Below, in pieces: positions 23,866 to 34,918 of a stretch of DNA of 64,000 nt. Source of the DNA: Zopfochytrium polystomum (lineage: Eukaryota > Chytridiomycota > Chytridiomycetes > Chytridiales > Chytridiaceae); contig JAIVFJ010000098.1 in the NCBI GenBank assembly GCA_025765615.1, positions 124,001 to 188,000 on the forward strand, in the 5' to 3' direction. A program made the position numbers and the translations under genes. The stretch's first letter is position 1; every line of letters begins with the position of its first letter. The notes beneath the pieces were generated by a model, which was not told the DNA's origin, ran no database searches, and saw nothing but the letters and a program-made list of their open reading frames with translations.

Positions 23866-25175
23866 AGTACCCTGGTGTTGGTGTTAATACTACTCTCTAT
23901 GTATGCTTTGAAAGCACAGATATACTAATCAATAACTGTCATGAGTCATAGCTGACTCATGAGTGCCGTAACAGCCATGGACAAACATACAGAGACAAGT
24001 CTCCACATGAATGAATCATGGGTGCCATAGGCATGAGATGACAGGGTTAAGCCCTGGAGCGCCCATACAGGACGGGATGGTATCCGACATACCAACTTGA
24101 TGTGGAAGATGAGACAGGCTTGACTTGAAGAGGGAAGAACCTGATGGTGAAGTTGTGCTCAAAAGAGGGGTGCAATGGCAGATTACTGTAAGTAACAAAG
24201 AAAGCTTGGCCCACTCTGCACTAGCCTCTCTAAGTTCTCATCTCAGTAGACCCAACCCAACTTGGTCTTCACACACTCTTGCTTTGGGGAGGGGACACTC
24301 ACACAGCTTGGCCTACTCTGCACTTGCCTGGGGGAATGCTACCTCTACTTGCTTGGTCTGGGGGCTCTGGCCAACGAGGACTTCTAATCCACCCTGCTTG
24401 GCCTACTCTGCACTTGCCAGGGGGATCTCCTACACCAAAAGAGGACTCCATCTTCCCTGCTTGGCCCACTCTGCACTTTGCCAGGGAAGGTCTCCTATCC
24501 ACCACACACATGGTCTTTTGGGGAGGCACTCACCTTACAACACCCTGAAAGGAGATATGAGGGACGCAACTAGTCAAACAGGGGCTGCCCAAGGGGGAGT
24601 CTTATTGATTGTTTTGAGTTGAGAGTTATTATTGAAGAGAAGAAGGGGGGAAAGGGGCAGTATTTATGGGGATCAGAGAGAGAAAGAAAGAAGGAGGAAG
24701 AAAAAGAAGAAAAAGACAAAAGATAGTAAAAAGGAGAAAATGAAAGAAAAGAACAATTTGTAAGAATGAATCATCTTTCAGCCACACCCCCCTCCACCCA
24801 GTGTCTCTCCTGCCTCATATTTGAGATGGGCTGAAATTGAGGGCTGGGAGGCCACATCAGTGCAGGGACAGAGGCTTGAAAGGTGGGAAAAAGGGAAAAT
24901 AAGAGAAAATGAGTAAAAATAAGAAGAAATAAAGGGTGTGCGCCTTGTGCTTAGGCCCATTCAGCACAAGGAACACCAGATGCTCTTTTTGATGCGGGGC
25001 ATCAGCACTGAGTTACTTTTGAAAGTAAGAATAAGTATTCAAACATAGGAATAGAGTGGTTGTTTGTGATTGATGGGGGGGCCACTATACGTAAAGGTAA
25101 AACCAATGAACTAGTCAAGGAAGAGCTTTTAAAGAGACCTCAATAGCTCAATGGCCCATGAGATTAGGAATCTCA
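23866..25175. mobile_element. Inserted non-coding repeat (dispersed repeat family 2, copy A)
   Basis: This insertion separates the two integrase halves. It contains tandem-like CTTGGCCTACTCTGCACTTG segments (24190-24490), purine-rich tracts (24610-24770) and a 3' block (about 24779-24980 and 25110-25175, ending GAGATTAGGAATCTCA). That block is recognisably shared with 39172-39560. No coding capacity is visible. The left boundary is uncertain. Confidence 0.55.
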
Positions 25176-26209
25176 TATAGTGGCTTGGAGGAAGAACCAC
25201 TCACTTGCGCAGTTGAGTTGATTTTGACAGAACCTTATGTTGCTGAGGTTCTCAACCGGTTGAAGGCAGCGCAAGAGACTGTTATTTCCCGCTCTGAGAA
25301 ATACAAGGAGGCCCTTCGACAGGCCTCCCTTGATAGAGACAAGGATCCCTACTTTTTCCGACTTGGAGAGAAAGCATGGATGGCTGTCCCCCTTGACAAC
25401 CCTGGTGACATTGGTGACAAAAGCCGTTCTCTTATTTTCCGGTGGGTCGGACCTGTTCGAGTCGTCGCCATCACAGGCGAGGATGCAAAGACACAATATA
25501 GTGTTGTAGAAACATTCCCTGCTGGACAGATTGTGGTGCGAACTGTCCATATCTCCCGTCTGAGACCCTACACCGAGCGGGCTCCTGTAGACTCTGCGGA
25601 AGATGCCTGTTACCAATAGTCTTGACGACTTTGAGAAAGAGCTTGAAGAGTGGAAGACTGCCACTCGGCTCATGAAGAAACCTGCCTCCAAGACCACGAC
25701 GGCCCCTGGAGTGCATAGTTGACTTCCTTAAGAAGTACACTTCGGAGGAAACCGAAGACCAAACTGCTGATGTAGAGTATCCTATTGAGAGGATCAAAGG
25801 TCATACCTTTGATGGAGAAAAGTATTACTATCTGACCAAGTGGTTAGGATTCTCTACCAAACACGATTGGTACCAACTCGAAGAAGATCTTCACCGCCTT
25901 GCAGTGCGCGACTACTGGGAATTGGTGAAGACTGATGATCCTGAAGAATATCAGAAACGATTGAAATGGTCACGGCTTCCAAGGAGCCGCAAGTTCCGTG
26001 CGCCAACTGCGAGGGTGGCCACACAGATGATAATGGAGAGAGATCAGCGCTTGCTTCATCCTCTCACCCCACCAGATTCCAACCCCACCACACAAGCTAG
26101 TGCACTGTCTGTACAACCTGCCCCAAGTCAGCCTGTTGCTGGCCTGCCCACACCACAAACTCAACCTGTGCCCCTGAGGAGGAGCACACGGTCGAAACCT
26201 TCTAAGTAA
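25158..26209 (+). pseudogene. Integrase C-terminal part and chromodomain of a chromovirus-type gypsy element
   Basis: The frame from about 25200 gives YVAEVLNRLKAAQETVI, a helical segment, then GEKAWMAVP, FRWVGPVRVVAI and TVHISRLRPY. This is the SH3-like integrase C-terminus. A stop at 25617-25619 and a frame change follow. From about 25772 comes a chromodomain (EYPIERIKGHTF, YYYLTKWLGFSTKHDWYQL) and a basic Ser/Pro-rich tail ending at 26209. Chromodomains on integrase direct insertion toward particular chromatin. It lies directly upstream of a purine tract (AAAAAAGAGG, 26246-26255) and the 3' LTR, as in an intact element. Confidence 0.8.
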
Positions 26210-26259
26210 GAAGTACTCCCTTTGTCACACCTGTGGGTGTGAGATTAAAAAAGAGGTAC

Positions 26260-27716
26260 TGTGAGACTACACCGAGGTCTCAGTGATAAAGTCTAGGATT
26301 TTATTCGCAAAAACAAGCGTACCTGTCATAAAACCGCAAGGATCGGGACCCCTATTATTGCTCCCGGTTCTTTAGTTTCCAAGGCGTTATCAAAGTGTAT
26401 TTGCGGCTAACCCGTCTTTATTATTGGGTCTGCTTTTACTACTTTCGTCTTAACAGTTTCCGTTGCACCAGGGTTTTCTCAACATATTTTCTTTTTCGGT
26501 GACTAACGGAGACTGCCCGACTGCCTAGGGATGGGGTGCCTGACAGGCCGTACCCCAAGCCCGCCTAATTTATTATTTATTTTTGGCACTTGTACATACA
26601 TGCATAGGGTTGGGGGGGACTTAGAGCATTTGTGGTGGATGCTCCAAGTCAGGGGGGTTGACTTGTCAATTTTCTCTCTCTCTGTTTTTGGGCCATTTCT
26701 CTTTTTCCTTTTTTCTTCAATCTGATTTCTGTCCATTGGCACCAATACAGAGTCCCTTCAAATCCATCTGGCTCGCAAAGGTGAGGGTAGTGAGAGATGG
26801 TACACACCCGGGTGTGTACATGGTCCCTTCGTGGGGCTCCTCTTAAGGGGCCGTGGGTGGGGAATGCAGCTGGCCCCACCAGCGACTGTGTGACATTGCC
26901 GGCTCTGTGTTGGAGTGAGGATCCCTGGCGCTTGCCCGCCGCGACTGACGGTGGTGGTGGTGGTGGCGACGACGGCGTCGTTGTCCCCACCTTCCCGTCC
27001 CCGCGAGGGTGTTGGTGGCTGCGCCTGGTGCAGGCCCCCGACACCTGAGAGTTCGATCTACAAGCGCCTGCCTCGGTCCTATTGCTGTGAGGGTGAGATG
27101 TGTGAGTACGAGTGCGATGCGATAAAGCCCGTTGGTCGAGTGATCGTGCCGACGCAGCCCGGCGGGGTGCGTGTACGATCGCAGGTGTTTCCGCGTGCGA
27201 GTTCCCTGCTGGCGACCTTCCGACCCCTACATAGTCGACTCCCTTCTCTCTCTCCCCCCCTGTCGCTGGCGACGACGAGGGCTCCTGCAGCACCTGTCCG
27301 CGACGAGGGGCGCTAGGTCGCGCCCTGTCCGTCCCGTCGCTATTAACCGCTCCTGTTGTATTTGAGATTAGGTTCCTGAGATAAAAACCCCCGTTTCCCT
27401 CTTCTCTCTCTTTATTCTGCGGTTGTGTTGCGCCCTCGGGAGTGCCCTTCCGTTTCCCCTCGCATCGGCCCGCGGCCACGCGAGTAATCGGTGCTCCAGC
27501 ACCGATCCTTCAGAGGATTGTCCCTCTGAATGCTCATTCTTTGTGTTTGAGACCCCTGTTAGACAGATCAGTAGGGATACTTCGTGGACTAGGCAAGTAG
27601 TAGGGTTGAAACACCCCCTAGACAACAGCCCAATAAAGTTAGTTTTAGCCTATTATTTGCTTTCCCTCACTCTAGGGCCCAGATCCCAGGGTCAAAGGAG
27701 TGAGTATAGTCTCACA
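26260..27716 (+). mobile_element. 3' LTR of the chromodomain element (LTR family 1)
   Basis: This copy starts TGTGAGACTACACC and ends TATAGTCTCACA, like the solo LTR. It is about 1457 bp and preceded by a polypurine tract. It contains a CT/TC-rich block (26680-26720) and AATAAAGTTAG near the end. No full 5' LTR for this copy is present, so the element is 5'-truncated or was broken by later insertions. Confidence 0.85.
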
Positions 27717-29421
27717 GGGGGGGGCTTCCGTCAATTGTGTCAGCCAAAAGGCTTGCGCAATTGAATTTCGAACGTATTTTTCATGATCGCGATGGTCGGG
27801 GACGAAAATCGTCGAAAACGATTGTCGACGACAAAAGTCGGCAATGATAAAGCCGGGTGGCACCTGCCCTCCGCGACGAGGTCCGGTTTTTGACGTTACC
27901 ACTTAGCAACTCGACCCGAAAACTCAACATATTCACCACGTGGATAGTGCGTTTGAAAGCTATGCCAATTCCGCGTATGGATCTGCAAAAGTTAGCAGCT
28001 TTTAATTAGTGAAAGAAAATTAGAAAAAATCGCAAAGTTAATGCGCGACAGGGCAGGGTTCGATGCCCCAACATCGCAACTCCGCGGAGAATCTAGCTAG
28101 AGACCTTCGTGATAGTGCGTTGGAAAGCCCTCGCCAAGCGCTGTTGAACGACATAGTTACGCTTTTGCTACATGCAATATCCACAGAGTTAGGTCCGGAA
28201 ACTGACTTTTTTGTAGAGGCCTTCGGCGGACCTGCTGTACCCCTACGCTTGTAGAGCTTGCTTTTGGCATCACGAATATATATTTTTTATTTGAAGTTAA
28301 TATGTAGAATCAGGTGTTACAACCGGATTTTGATCTGCTACTTTGCTGGTGACCCCCCCTAAGCTAACTGTCGCTAAAGAGCGTACCCACCCCTACGGGC
28401 ACGCTTAAAAGATACTCAAAGCTGTTCTCTTACTATTCATGATCGAGAAGCTGCATGCTTGTTATGCAGAATGCACCAGATTTCGAAAAATGCGGTTTTC
28501 TTAATTAAACTGTATGTTTCCAGTAAAATTTGCGGAAATACCCTAAACCTCGCGCTCCTCAGTGCTAAAAAGGTTAACAGTACCTTGCTCTTGCTATAGG
28601 AAAGGTTTTGGAGCGAGCTACGCTCGCAAACCATCTGTAACAAGCAAATTTACACTCTGCGCTATATAAAGCTGAGTTGTGATGACACCCAACCTAACCC
28701 TCGAGAGTAACACGCAAATTTAGCAATTCCCCCTGCAGAAAGAGTTGGAAGCAACTCTTCTCTTGTGTTTTCCACTGCTGAACTGGCCAGAAACGCGTAA
28801 CTGGGGCGTACCACCTCGCAGTACTCGACTCCCTAAGTAAACCCATCTCTGACCCTCCAGTAACCACACAGGGGTCGGGGAACCCTCATTTTGAGCTGAA
28901 AAGTTGAAGAACTCTTAGTTCTACTCGATTACTTGGTCCCTGTGTACCAGGGTAATTTTTCTCCAAACAAAGTTAAGAAAAATAGGTTGTGCGCTTTGGT
29001 GCGAAAATCTTTGTCCCTGTGTAACTCCGCCATTACAAGGGGTACGAAGATGAAACTTAGTAAATAGTTTTATCATAACAATATCTAGGCGCTCGCAAAA
29101 CAGCAAGTCGCCTCATTCCCCCTATCCCGAGATAGCGTTTTCGCTTGGCACTCCACGAGATTTTGGAAAATCGATGATTCTCTGACATCGCCGAGCTCTA
29201 TCTGCCTATGGATGTTCATAATTTTCGGATTATTTTCCAGCTACTTGTTCTAATAGCGACTGTCACCACCATGTAGGGCGTGGCAGGAACAAGCTTCATT
29301 GACTTGCTTGAAAAATTTTACAATATAAATTTGTAAAAGAAAAAAAAAAAGAAAGAAAGAAAAGTTTTTCACAACAGACACCGTCCCCGTCTGCACCCGT
29401 TCCCGACTCCCCGCGATCGCG
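27717..29421. other. Region between LTR and retroelement ORF1; short repeats and a TATA box, no clear gene
   Basis: A related motif GATAGTGCGTTtGAAAGC (27943-27960) recurs as GATAGTGCGTTgGAAAGC at 28111-28128. A 63-codon ORF (28063-28254) is the only tidy frame and is unrecognised. TATATAAA at 28663-28670 lies about 750 nt before ORF1 and may be its promoter. Sequence composition here is more A/T-rich than in host genes. Confidence 0.45.
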
Positions 29422-30918
29422 ATGACGAAGAACAAAGGCAAACAGCCCGCTGCTGACGCCCAGGGCCCCCAGGGCGGCAGATCTCCTGGTTAGTTTTCGC
29501 TGGATCCCTCCCGCATCGACGCTTGCTTAATACATCCGCTTTAGGAACTGCTCTTTCCTATCGACTCCCTGAGACCAACAGCACCCCGTCAGGCTCTGTG
29601 ATTGCAGCTGCTTCCCCAGCCGCTCCCACCGCGGCTCCCCAACTGACCGCTGAAAATGTGTCACCCACCTCTGCTTTTGTGACAGCTGGGACCCTGACGC
29701 ATCAGTCGACTGCTCCTGAGGGGCGCAGCACTACAGTTGTGCCAACTATCCCTCCAGCCCGCGGACCCCGCGCCCGAGGTGCTCCCCCCGTTTCGCTTAT
29801 GGGAGCGAACCTCGCTGTCGCGCCTGTTCGATTTACGCATGCCGAAGTTCGCCAACAGCTCCAACAACAAGGCGCTGTTGCAAACAACCGTGCTGTTAAT
29901 CAGCAGTACTACAGCCTTCAGCAGCGTGCTGCCGAATACGCCTGTGTAGCAACGGAGATGAGAGTTCATCGCGACCTGGAACGCGAGGAGCAACTGCGAG
30001 CGAGCCCAACACGCCTCTGCTCGTGCAGCTGCACGCCGCACTGGTGCCTGTAACACAGCTGCCTGTCGAGTCGCAACTCCTGCCGCTACCCCTGCTCCAG
30101 TCGTGCCTGTCGCAGCGGCTCCGACCTCTGTCGTCCCTGCTGCCGTCCTGACATCAGTGAATGCCCCTGGCACTACTCCCATGGATGTTGACCACAGGTG
30201 CCACTCCCGTCCACTGAGATTTCTCCCAATCGAGTCATTACCTAGCGACCTTGAACGCGTCGTAGTACAAACGGCAACCGTACCACCCTGTCCTGGACGA
30301 GCCGCTATCTCCCATCCAATTGCAGACGGATTTGTCCAGCTTAACACCAAGCTGCAGGGAATCGAGGAATTCAAAGCTCTTGCCCGATCTGCTCCTACTA
30401 CAACAGAAGTGTTTGCGCGCACCTTTACTCCAGCCGCAACGCCAGCTTCGTCAACACCTGCTGCTGTAACTCCTGTTCCATCTACGCCAGCTGAGCATGG
30501 ACACCTGTCATGGTCGGTACGCCTGCCAGCCTTCCTGACAGGCCTGTCAACACTCTTGCAGAAGTGGCCCAGCTTAATGACATGCAGTGGGCCCGTTTCT
30601 TCAACGACATGGGCACCCCAACCCCTGAGGAAATTGCTCTCTCTTCAGTATACTCTGTGCCTGGAAACAATGCGCTTATCAACGCGCTCAGCGACATCTT
30701 CGAAGGATCCGCCAGCAGCCCTGTCACTCCAACTGCTCTTGCTGGCTGCTGCTGCAGCTACGGTGTCGGTGCCTGTCCCTGTCAGTGCACTGCCTGCCAA
30801 TACTACTGAGGATATTAGTAACACTGACAAGGATACGCTTGAGAGTGCTATCATTCTTGCTGAGCGTTTTGGAAGTAGGCCTGTTAGCCGCTCTTCTTCC
30901 CCGCATGCTGAACCCTGA
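29422..30918 (+). pseudogene. Retroelement ORF1, Ala/Pro/Thr-rich, spliced and frameshifted
   Basis: An ATG at 29422 starts MTKNKGKQPAADAQGPQGGR. A 56-nt GT-AG intron (29489-29544) restores the frame to TALSYRLPETNSTPSGSV. The protein is rich in Ala, Pro and Thr with a basic patch. Later segments (ADGFVQLNTKLQGIEEFKAL, QLNDMQWARFFNDMGTPTPE, TDKDTLESAIILAERFGSRP) lie in shifting frames, so at least three indels break it before the stop at 30918. I do not recognise a domain. Position upstream of a zinc-knuckle ORF and pol suggests a Gag-like or accessory structural protein. An AATAAA at 30971 suggests its own 3' end. Confidence 0.5.
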
Positions 30919-30970
30919 GTTGTTTTCACGCGTTTTTCTGTTTTGTTGGCCTAGAAGCTGCACAAATAGA

Positions 30971-30976
30971 AATAAA
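30971..30976 (+). terminator. Polyadenylation signal after retroelement ORF1
   Basis: AATAAA lies 53 nt after the ORF1 stop and is followed by a TTGTTTTTCTTG-type U-rich stretch. Confidence 0.45.
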
Positions 30977-31077
30977 ACTTGTTTTTCTTGTTTCAACTAA
31001 TCCTGGACCTATGCCCGTTTTTCGTTAACAAAGTTGAAAAACTTTGGTTGTGCTGCCAACCAGTGGCATCAAAAAAG

Positions 31078-31083
31078 TATAAA
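31078..31083 (+). promoter_or_regulatory. TATA box before retroelement ORF2
   Basis: TATAAA follows an A-run and precedes a C-rich stretch, about 90 nt before the first coding-like sequence of ORF2. Together with the upstream AATAAA it suggests ORF2 has its own transcript. Confidence 0.45.
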
Positions 31084-31172
31084 GGGAGGGCCCTCCTGGG
31101 TCCCCCCTCCCCTTTTCCCCACTTGCCCATTCAACAAGTGTGTATAGAAGTTCAAACTCCTAAGAAGCTACG

Positions 31173-33855
31173 CCATGGCTGACCGCTGTACCTGACACCG
31201 AACACGATGCTGATAGGCCTGCCTCTGCAGAAGCAGGTTCTGACACACGCCGTCGCACCATCGTCACACTGGGTGATGCTACTGTTGTCGCTATTGCCGA
31301 CGAGACCTTTCCTGACCGACCGGTAGGCAATGAGGTGGTGCACCACTATGTATCATCACTAACTCTGGTACAAGGGTATTGTCATTGACGCTGATGGTGA
31401 CGATGACGAGAGTGGCCTTCCACAGCGAGGGTTCTTCCAACTCGAGGCTCGAGTCTTCGTGTTCACCCGCCACTCTGCTCTCACAGATGACATTAGTACG
31501 GACGGCCACTTTGCTCTCCTCAGCACTACTGGTGGTTATTGCCAAGCCATCCTACCTGAGTCTGCACTCGAGCAGTACATTGTCGGACAGCTGTCCATTG
31601 ACCTCGACGAACTGATGCCTGCCAGCCTCGTTGCCCATTCCCCTGAATGGATTGATTGGCTTTTTGCCCACCTGCCCCGCGACTGGCCTGGCGCTCCTGT
31701 CCTTACATCCCCCGGCGAGACAGATACATTGGATATAACCACTGCCCTCAAAGACCTGGACGGCACATACACGATGTCTACCTTCATGCACCTCGGTATC
31801 CACATCAACTTTGAAACTGCTGTTGATGAGCTTTTCGAACCTATTCACTTCTACCTTGAAGCCATCGACGCTGATGTTGTCTTCCTCCCCTGGGAAGGCA
31901 AGTTCGTACGACCTGGTGTGGGTATCGTCACCCAAGGTTCGCCCTCAGAGCTCCGCCTGTATCGCTACTTCCGCGCGGTGTACCCCGATCTACCTGCTGT
32001 ACCCCGGGTAACTGACAACTGGGCTACCCAGGTTGCTAGTATCCCCAGCTTTCGCACTGCAGCTGAACGGCCCTTCCCGATCCCCTCGCGCGTGGAACGA
32101 TTCACAGTGCCTACTGAGAGTCGTCGCCCGCGAGTTTTGCCTGATCCTTCAGCTTTCGTCCACCCACGACCACGCGTACGCCTTTCGTCGATGTCCTCAG
32201 AGGTGCCCACCTCTGACACCACTTCCCGCCCTCGGTCATCCCCTTCGGCCCGTTTTGATGCTGAGGCAGCCCGAACTGCAGCTGCCCGCGCTGCCCTTGC
32301 CCGTGCTAACGCTGCCCGTGCTGAAATTGCTGAAGCTGCTGCCCGCGAAGCTGCTTCCCATCGATCTGCTGAACATGCTGCCCTCGTTCGCCAGGAGGCT
32401 GAACGAGCTGCAGCTGCCCATTCGACAAGCCTCCGTGACGCTGCTGACACCGCTCGCCGCTCCCGACTTGCTGCCCGAGAAGCTGAGGCTGCTTGGGCTG
32501 AAGAATACCACCGACGTGCTGCCACAGTGGCCCCTTCCACTGCTGCTCGAGTTCCAGCTGCCCACGCTGCCAGCCCCACTCGTCCCCCCATCGAGACATT
32601 GTACCGTCGATCACTTGCACCACCACATGGCGCACATGTCCCCTATGTGTCCCCACCTGGAGTTGTGTCTCCACGGACACCACAGACACCTGTGTCAGTG
32701 GCGCCTCGCCGCACGCCACCCATGCCATCAGGAGTTGGTGTGCCACCAATTCCCGACCCCATGGCACATGATGAGACCCTCGAACCTGTCAGTCCCTTTT
32801 CTGGTTTTGGCAACTGGTGGTCCAAACAGGAATATCGACTACCGTGTTGCCAAAGATATGCGCAAGCACCATGCCATCCCACCACTCTTACAGTCGGATC
32901 GCGATACGGATATCCCATCGCTGCTGAACTTTCGCTCCCACGTCTTCAGTTGCTTGACGCGTCTGGTCCTCCAACCTGTCGACGCTTCCACGTACGAACC
33001 CCTTTTCTGGGACACTGGCAGTTTCTTTGAGCACATGCTCAATGCAAGCACTTTTCCAACAGCAAAAGGCTCCCAGTTCTTCATGCGAATCAGAGGGAGC
33101 CTCTCCTCCTTTACCTGGACAACCTTCAAGGCCATGTACGATCAGCACTTTGGCCTTGACTCTGAAACGACAATTGACTCTGCGTTCCGTGACTACACCT
33201 GGTCGCCATCGGCCACTTCTCCTGCCGCTGCCTTGACCGACCTTGAGCTTCCTCAACTCGCACCAGTCAGAGCCTCACGGCCAGCGTGGCATCAAGAAGC
33301 AGTTGGTTGAATCTTGCACCAACCAAGCCCTTCAAGAGGTCATCCAACACGATCTCATCCCAACTGCGGCTGGCCAGTTTAATTACTTGGATCACCGCGT
33401 CACAGGCCAACGACCTTGCCCGGCGCCTCAACATGCTCTCTCTCACCAACCTTCCTGGTCGGTCTGAGTTCAATGCTCTGCGTGCTGAAGTCGACTCACT
33501 CCGTGGCCGCTCCTCTGCTGTCCGCACTGAACGACCTGCCACTCCCTTGTCCCGTCCCCGCCGCACTTACACTGCGGAGGAGGAAACCATGTATGGCAGC
33601 GCACCACCCCCAGTGATGCGTGAGACTTCTCTCCCCCGGCAGCGCTCACAGTCCCGTGAGCGCTCCGGCTCCTGCCACCTCTGCGACAAGCCTGGTCACT
33701 TTGTTTCAAACTGCCCTGAGCTTGCTGCAGCTAAGCAGGCGGTCAAAGACAAGTATGTCAATGCCTCTGCTCCATCGCCTGCTAACGCTAGCGATCCTTC
33801 TTTTATAGAATTCCCGCCTCCAACTGGAAAACAAACAGGAACCCCTCCGGTTTGA
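31173..33855 (+). pseudogene. Retroelement ORF2, Gag-like with coiled coil and CCHC zinc knuckle, frameshifted
   Basis: Coding-like sequence begins after the ATG at about 31173 and, after early frame changes, runs open from about 31459. The N-terminal ~200 residues are an unrecognised globular region (ARVFVFTRHSALTDDI, PASLVAHSPEWIDWLFAHLP, FEPIHFYLEAIDADVVFLPW). An Ala/Arg/Glu-rich coiled-coil stretch (about 32250-32530) and a Pro-rich linker follow. After a frame change near 32820 comes a helical capsid-like part (NIDYRVAKDMRKHHAIPPLL, FTWTTFKAMYDQHFGLDSE). Another frame change leads to an SR-rich tail and one CX2CX4HX4C knuckle, CHLCDKPGHFVSNC (33673-33714). The knuckle marks it as Gag-type. 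It ends at 33855, with AATAAA at 33986-33991. Confidence 0.7.
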
Positions 33856-33985
33856 TTCACGCCATCTTCATGCTGGCGCTTCAGTTTTTGGTTTTACTGT
33901 TTCCTTTTTCCTCTGCTTGAATAAGTTGTTTGTGGCTATCAACTGCCTCAAATTACATCTGTTGTAGGGCACGCGTTTTCCCGTG

Positions 33986-33991
33986 AATAAA
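33986..33991 (+). terminator. Polyadenylation signal after retroelement ORF2
   Basis: AATAAA 131 nt after the ORF2 stop, in GTGAATAAAGG. Confidence 0.4.
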
Positions 33992-34150
33992 GGTTTTTGG
34001 TGCCCGCCATTCTGCCGCTTTGCTTCTTCAGGAACTTTTCTTGCATGATACTAATGTCGTTTGGGTCTCTGATAACTTTAACCCCACCGACTTTAATTTA
34101 CTCTGGTCTGTGTCACCTTTACCTATCTCTCTGGTTTTGGCCTCATGGCG

Positions 34151-34507
34151 TCAAGGGGTCACCAAAGGTAGCTTCCAGCCCCTCCCAGAGCTCTTGCAGG
34201 GTGGTGGGTGTGCTTGGGAGAGATCGGTACCATGATTGAGCTTGACCAGACAGGAGGGTGCTTGTGAAAAGAACCTTGACTGCTCACTGGGAAATCTTGA
34301 AGGTTGGAGAAGGATGACATTCTCCACAGTGGTCATAAAGTTCCTAAGGTCTTTGGCCAGCCCAGTGAACTTGTCAGGGCTGGGAACCTTGGGCTCTCTT
34401 GCTTGGTTGGCTTGGGGCAGGGGAAGAGCTTGATGTTCTTTTTGGTGAAGTTGTTGTTGAAGCTGGTGCTGCTGGTGAAGGACTTGTTCTTGAAGTTGTT
34501 TACACAA
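34151..34507 (-). pseudogene. Antisense Gag fragment of a different gypsy element
   Basis: On the minus strand a Gln-rich start (QQHQLQQQLHQ) leads into PKVPSPDKFTGLAKDLRNFM, NVILLQPSRFPSEQSRFF. This is the hallmark beginning of gypsy retrotransposon Gag: a P.KF.G....L..F motif with a following QPSRF-type helix. It breaks off soon after. It lies opposite in orientation to the surrounding element, in the gap between ORF2 and pol, so it is a separate inserted remnant. Confidence 0.65.
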
Positions 34508-34918
34508 GCCAGCATTTTCACAGATCGCATGGACTTAGTGAAACCACAATGGCTTGTTTACCATTTTCCTGCTCAAGCACCGTCTGGTCCAGCACATCAA
34601 CCTCCCGTACTTGTTGTTTTCTTCAACCTGACGGCTCTTGGGTTTGCAAACCCTACACTGTTGCCCCACCACAACCTGACGCCTTGCGTCATGTTGTTTA
34701 CAAGCACCACTAAATCTCGCAAGATTAATGGTCACAAAATCTCAATTCCTCCGCCTGCCCGTTTTCCTAACGGTCTTCGCTTCCGGTGGCGCCCTGCGTC
34801 AACTGAATGGGCCTGACGCTGTGCCTGTCACTCCATCTCCCTCTGACACACTTCCGGCCCCTCTGCCAGAAGGCCTCTTGATGAACACCCACCCATTTTT
34901 TCCCCCCGGGAGGGTCCT

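Noticed and set aside
26649..27479. A 276-codon minus-strand ORF within the LTR
   Set aside because: It lies wholly inside the LTR, and the other LTR copies do not keep it open, so it is not a conserved gene.
20689..27716. One complete LTR retrotransposon bounded by the two family 1 LTRs
   Set aside because: AGAT flanks the left LTR on both sides, indicating a solo LTR. The sequence after it is not a primer-binding site or gag, and the interior holds only an integrase part plus insertions.
28040..28075. A tRNA gene at the B-box-like GGTTCGATGCC
   Set aside because: No A box at a proper distance and no cloverleaf could be drawn.
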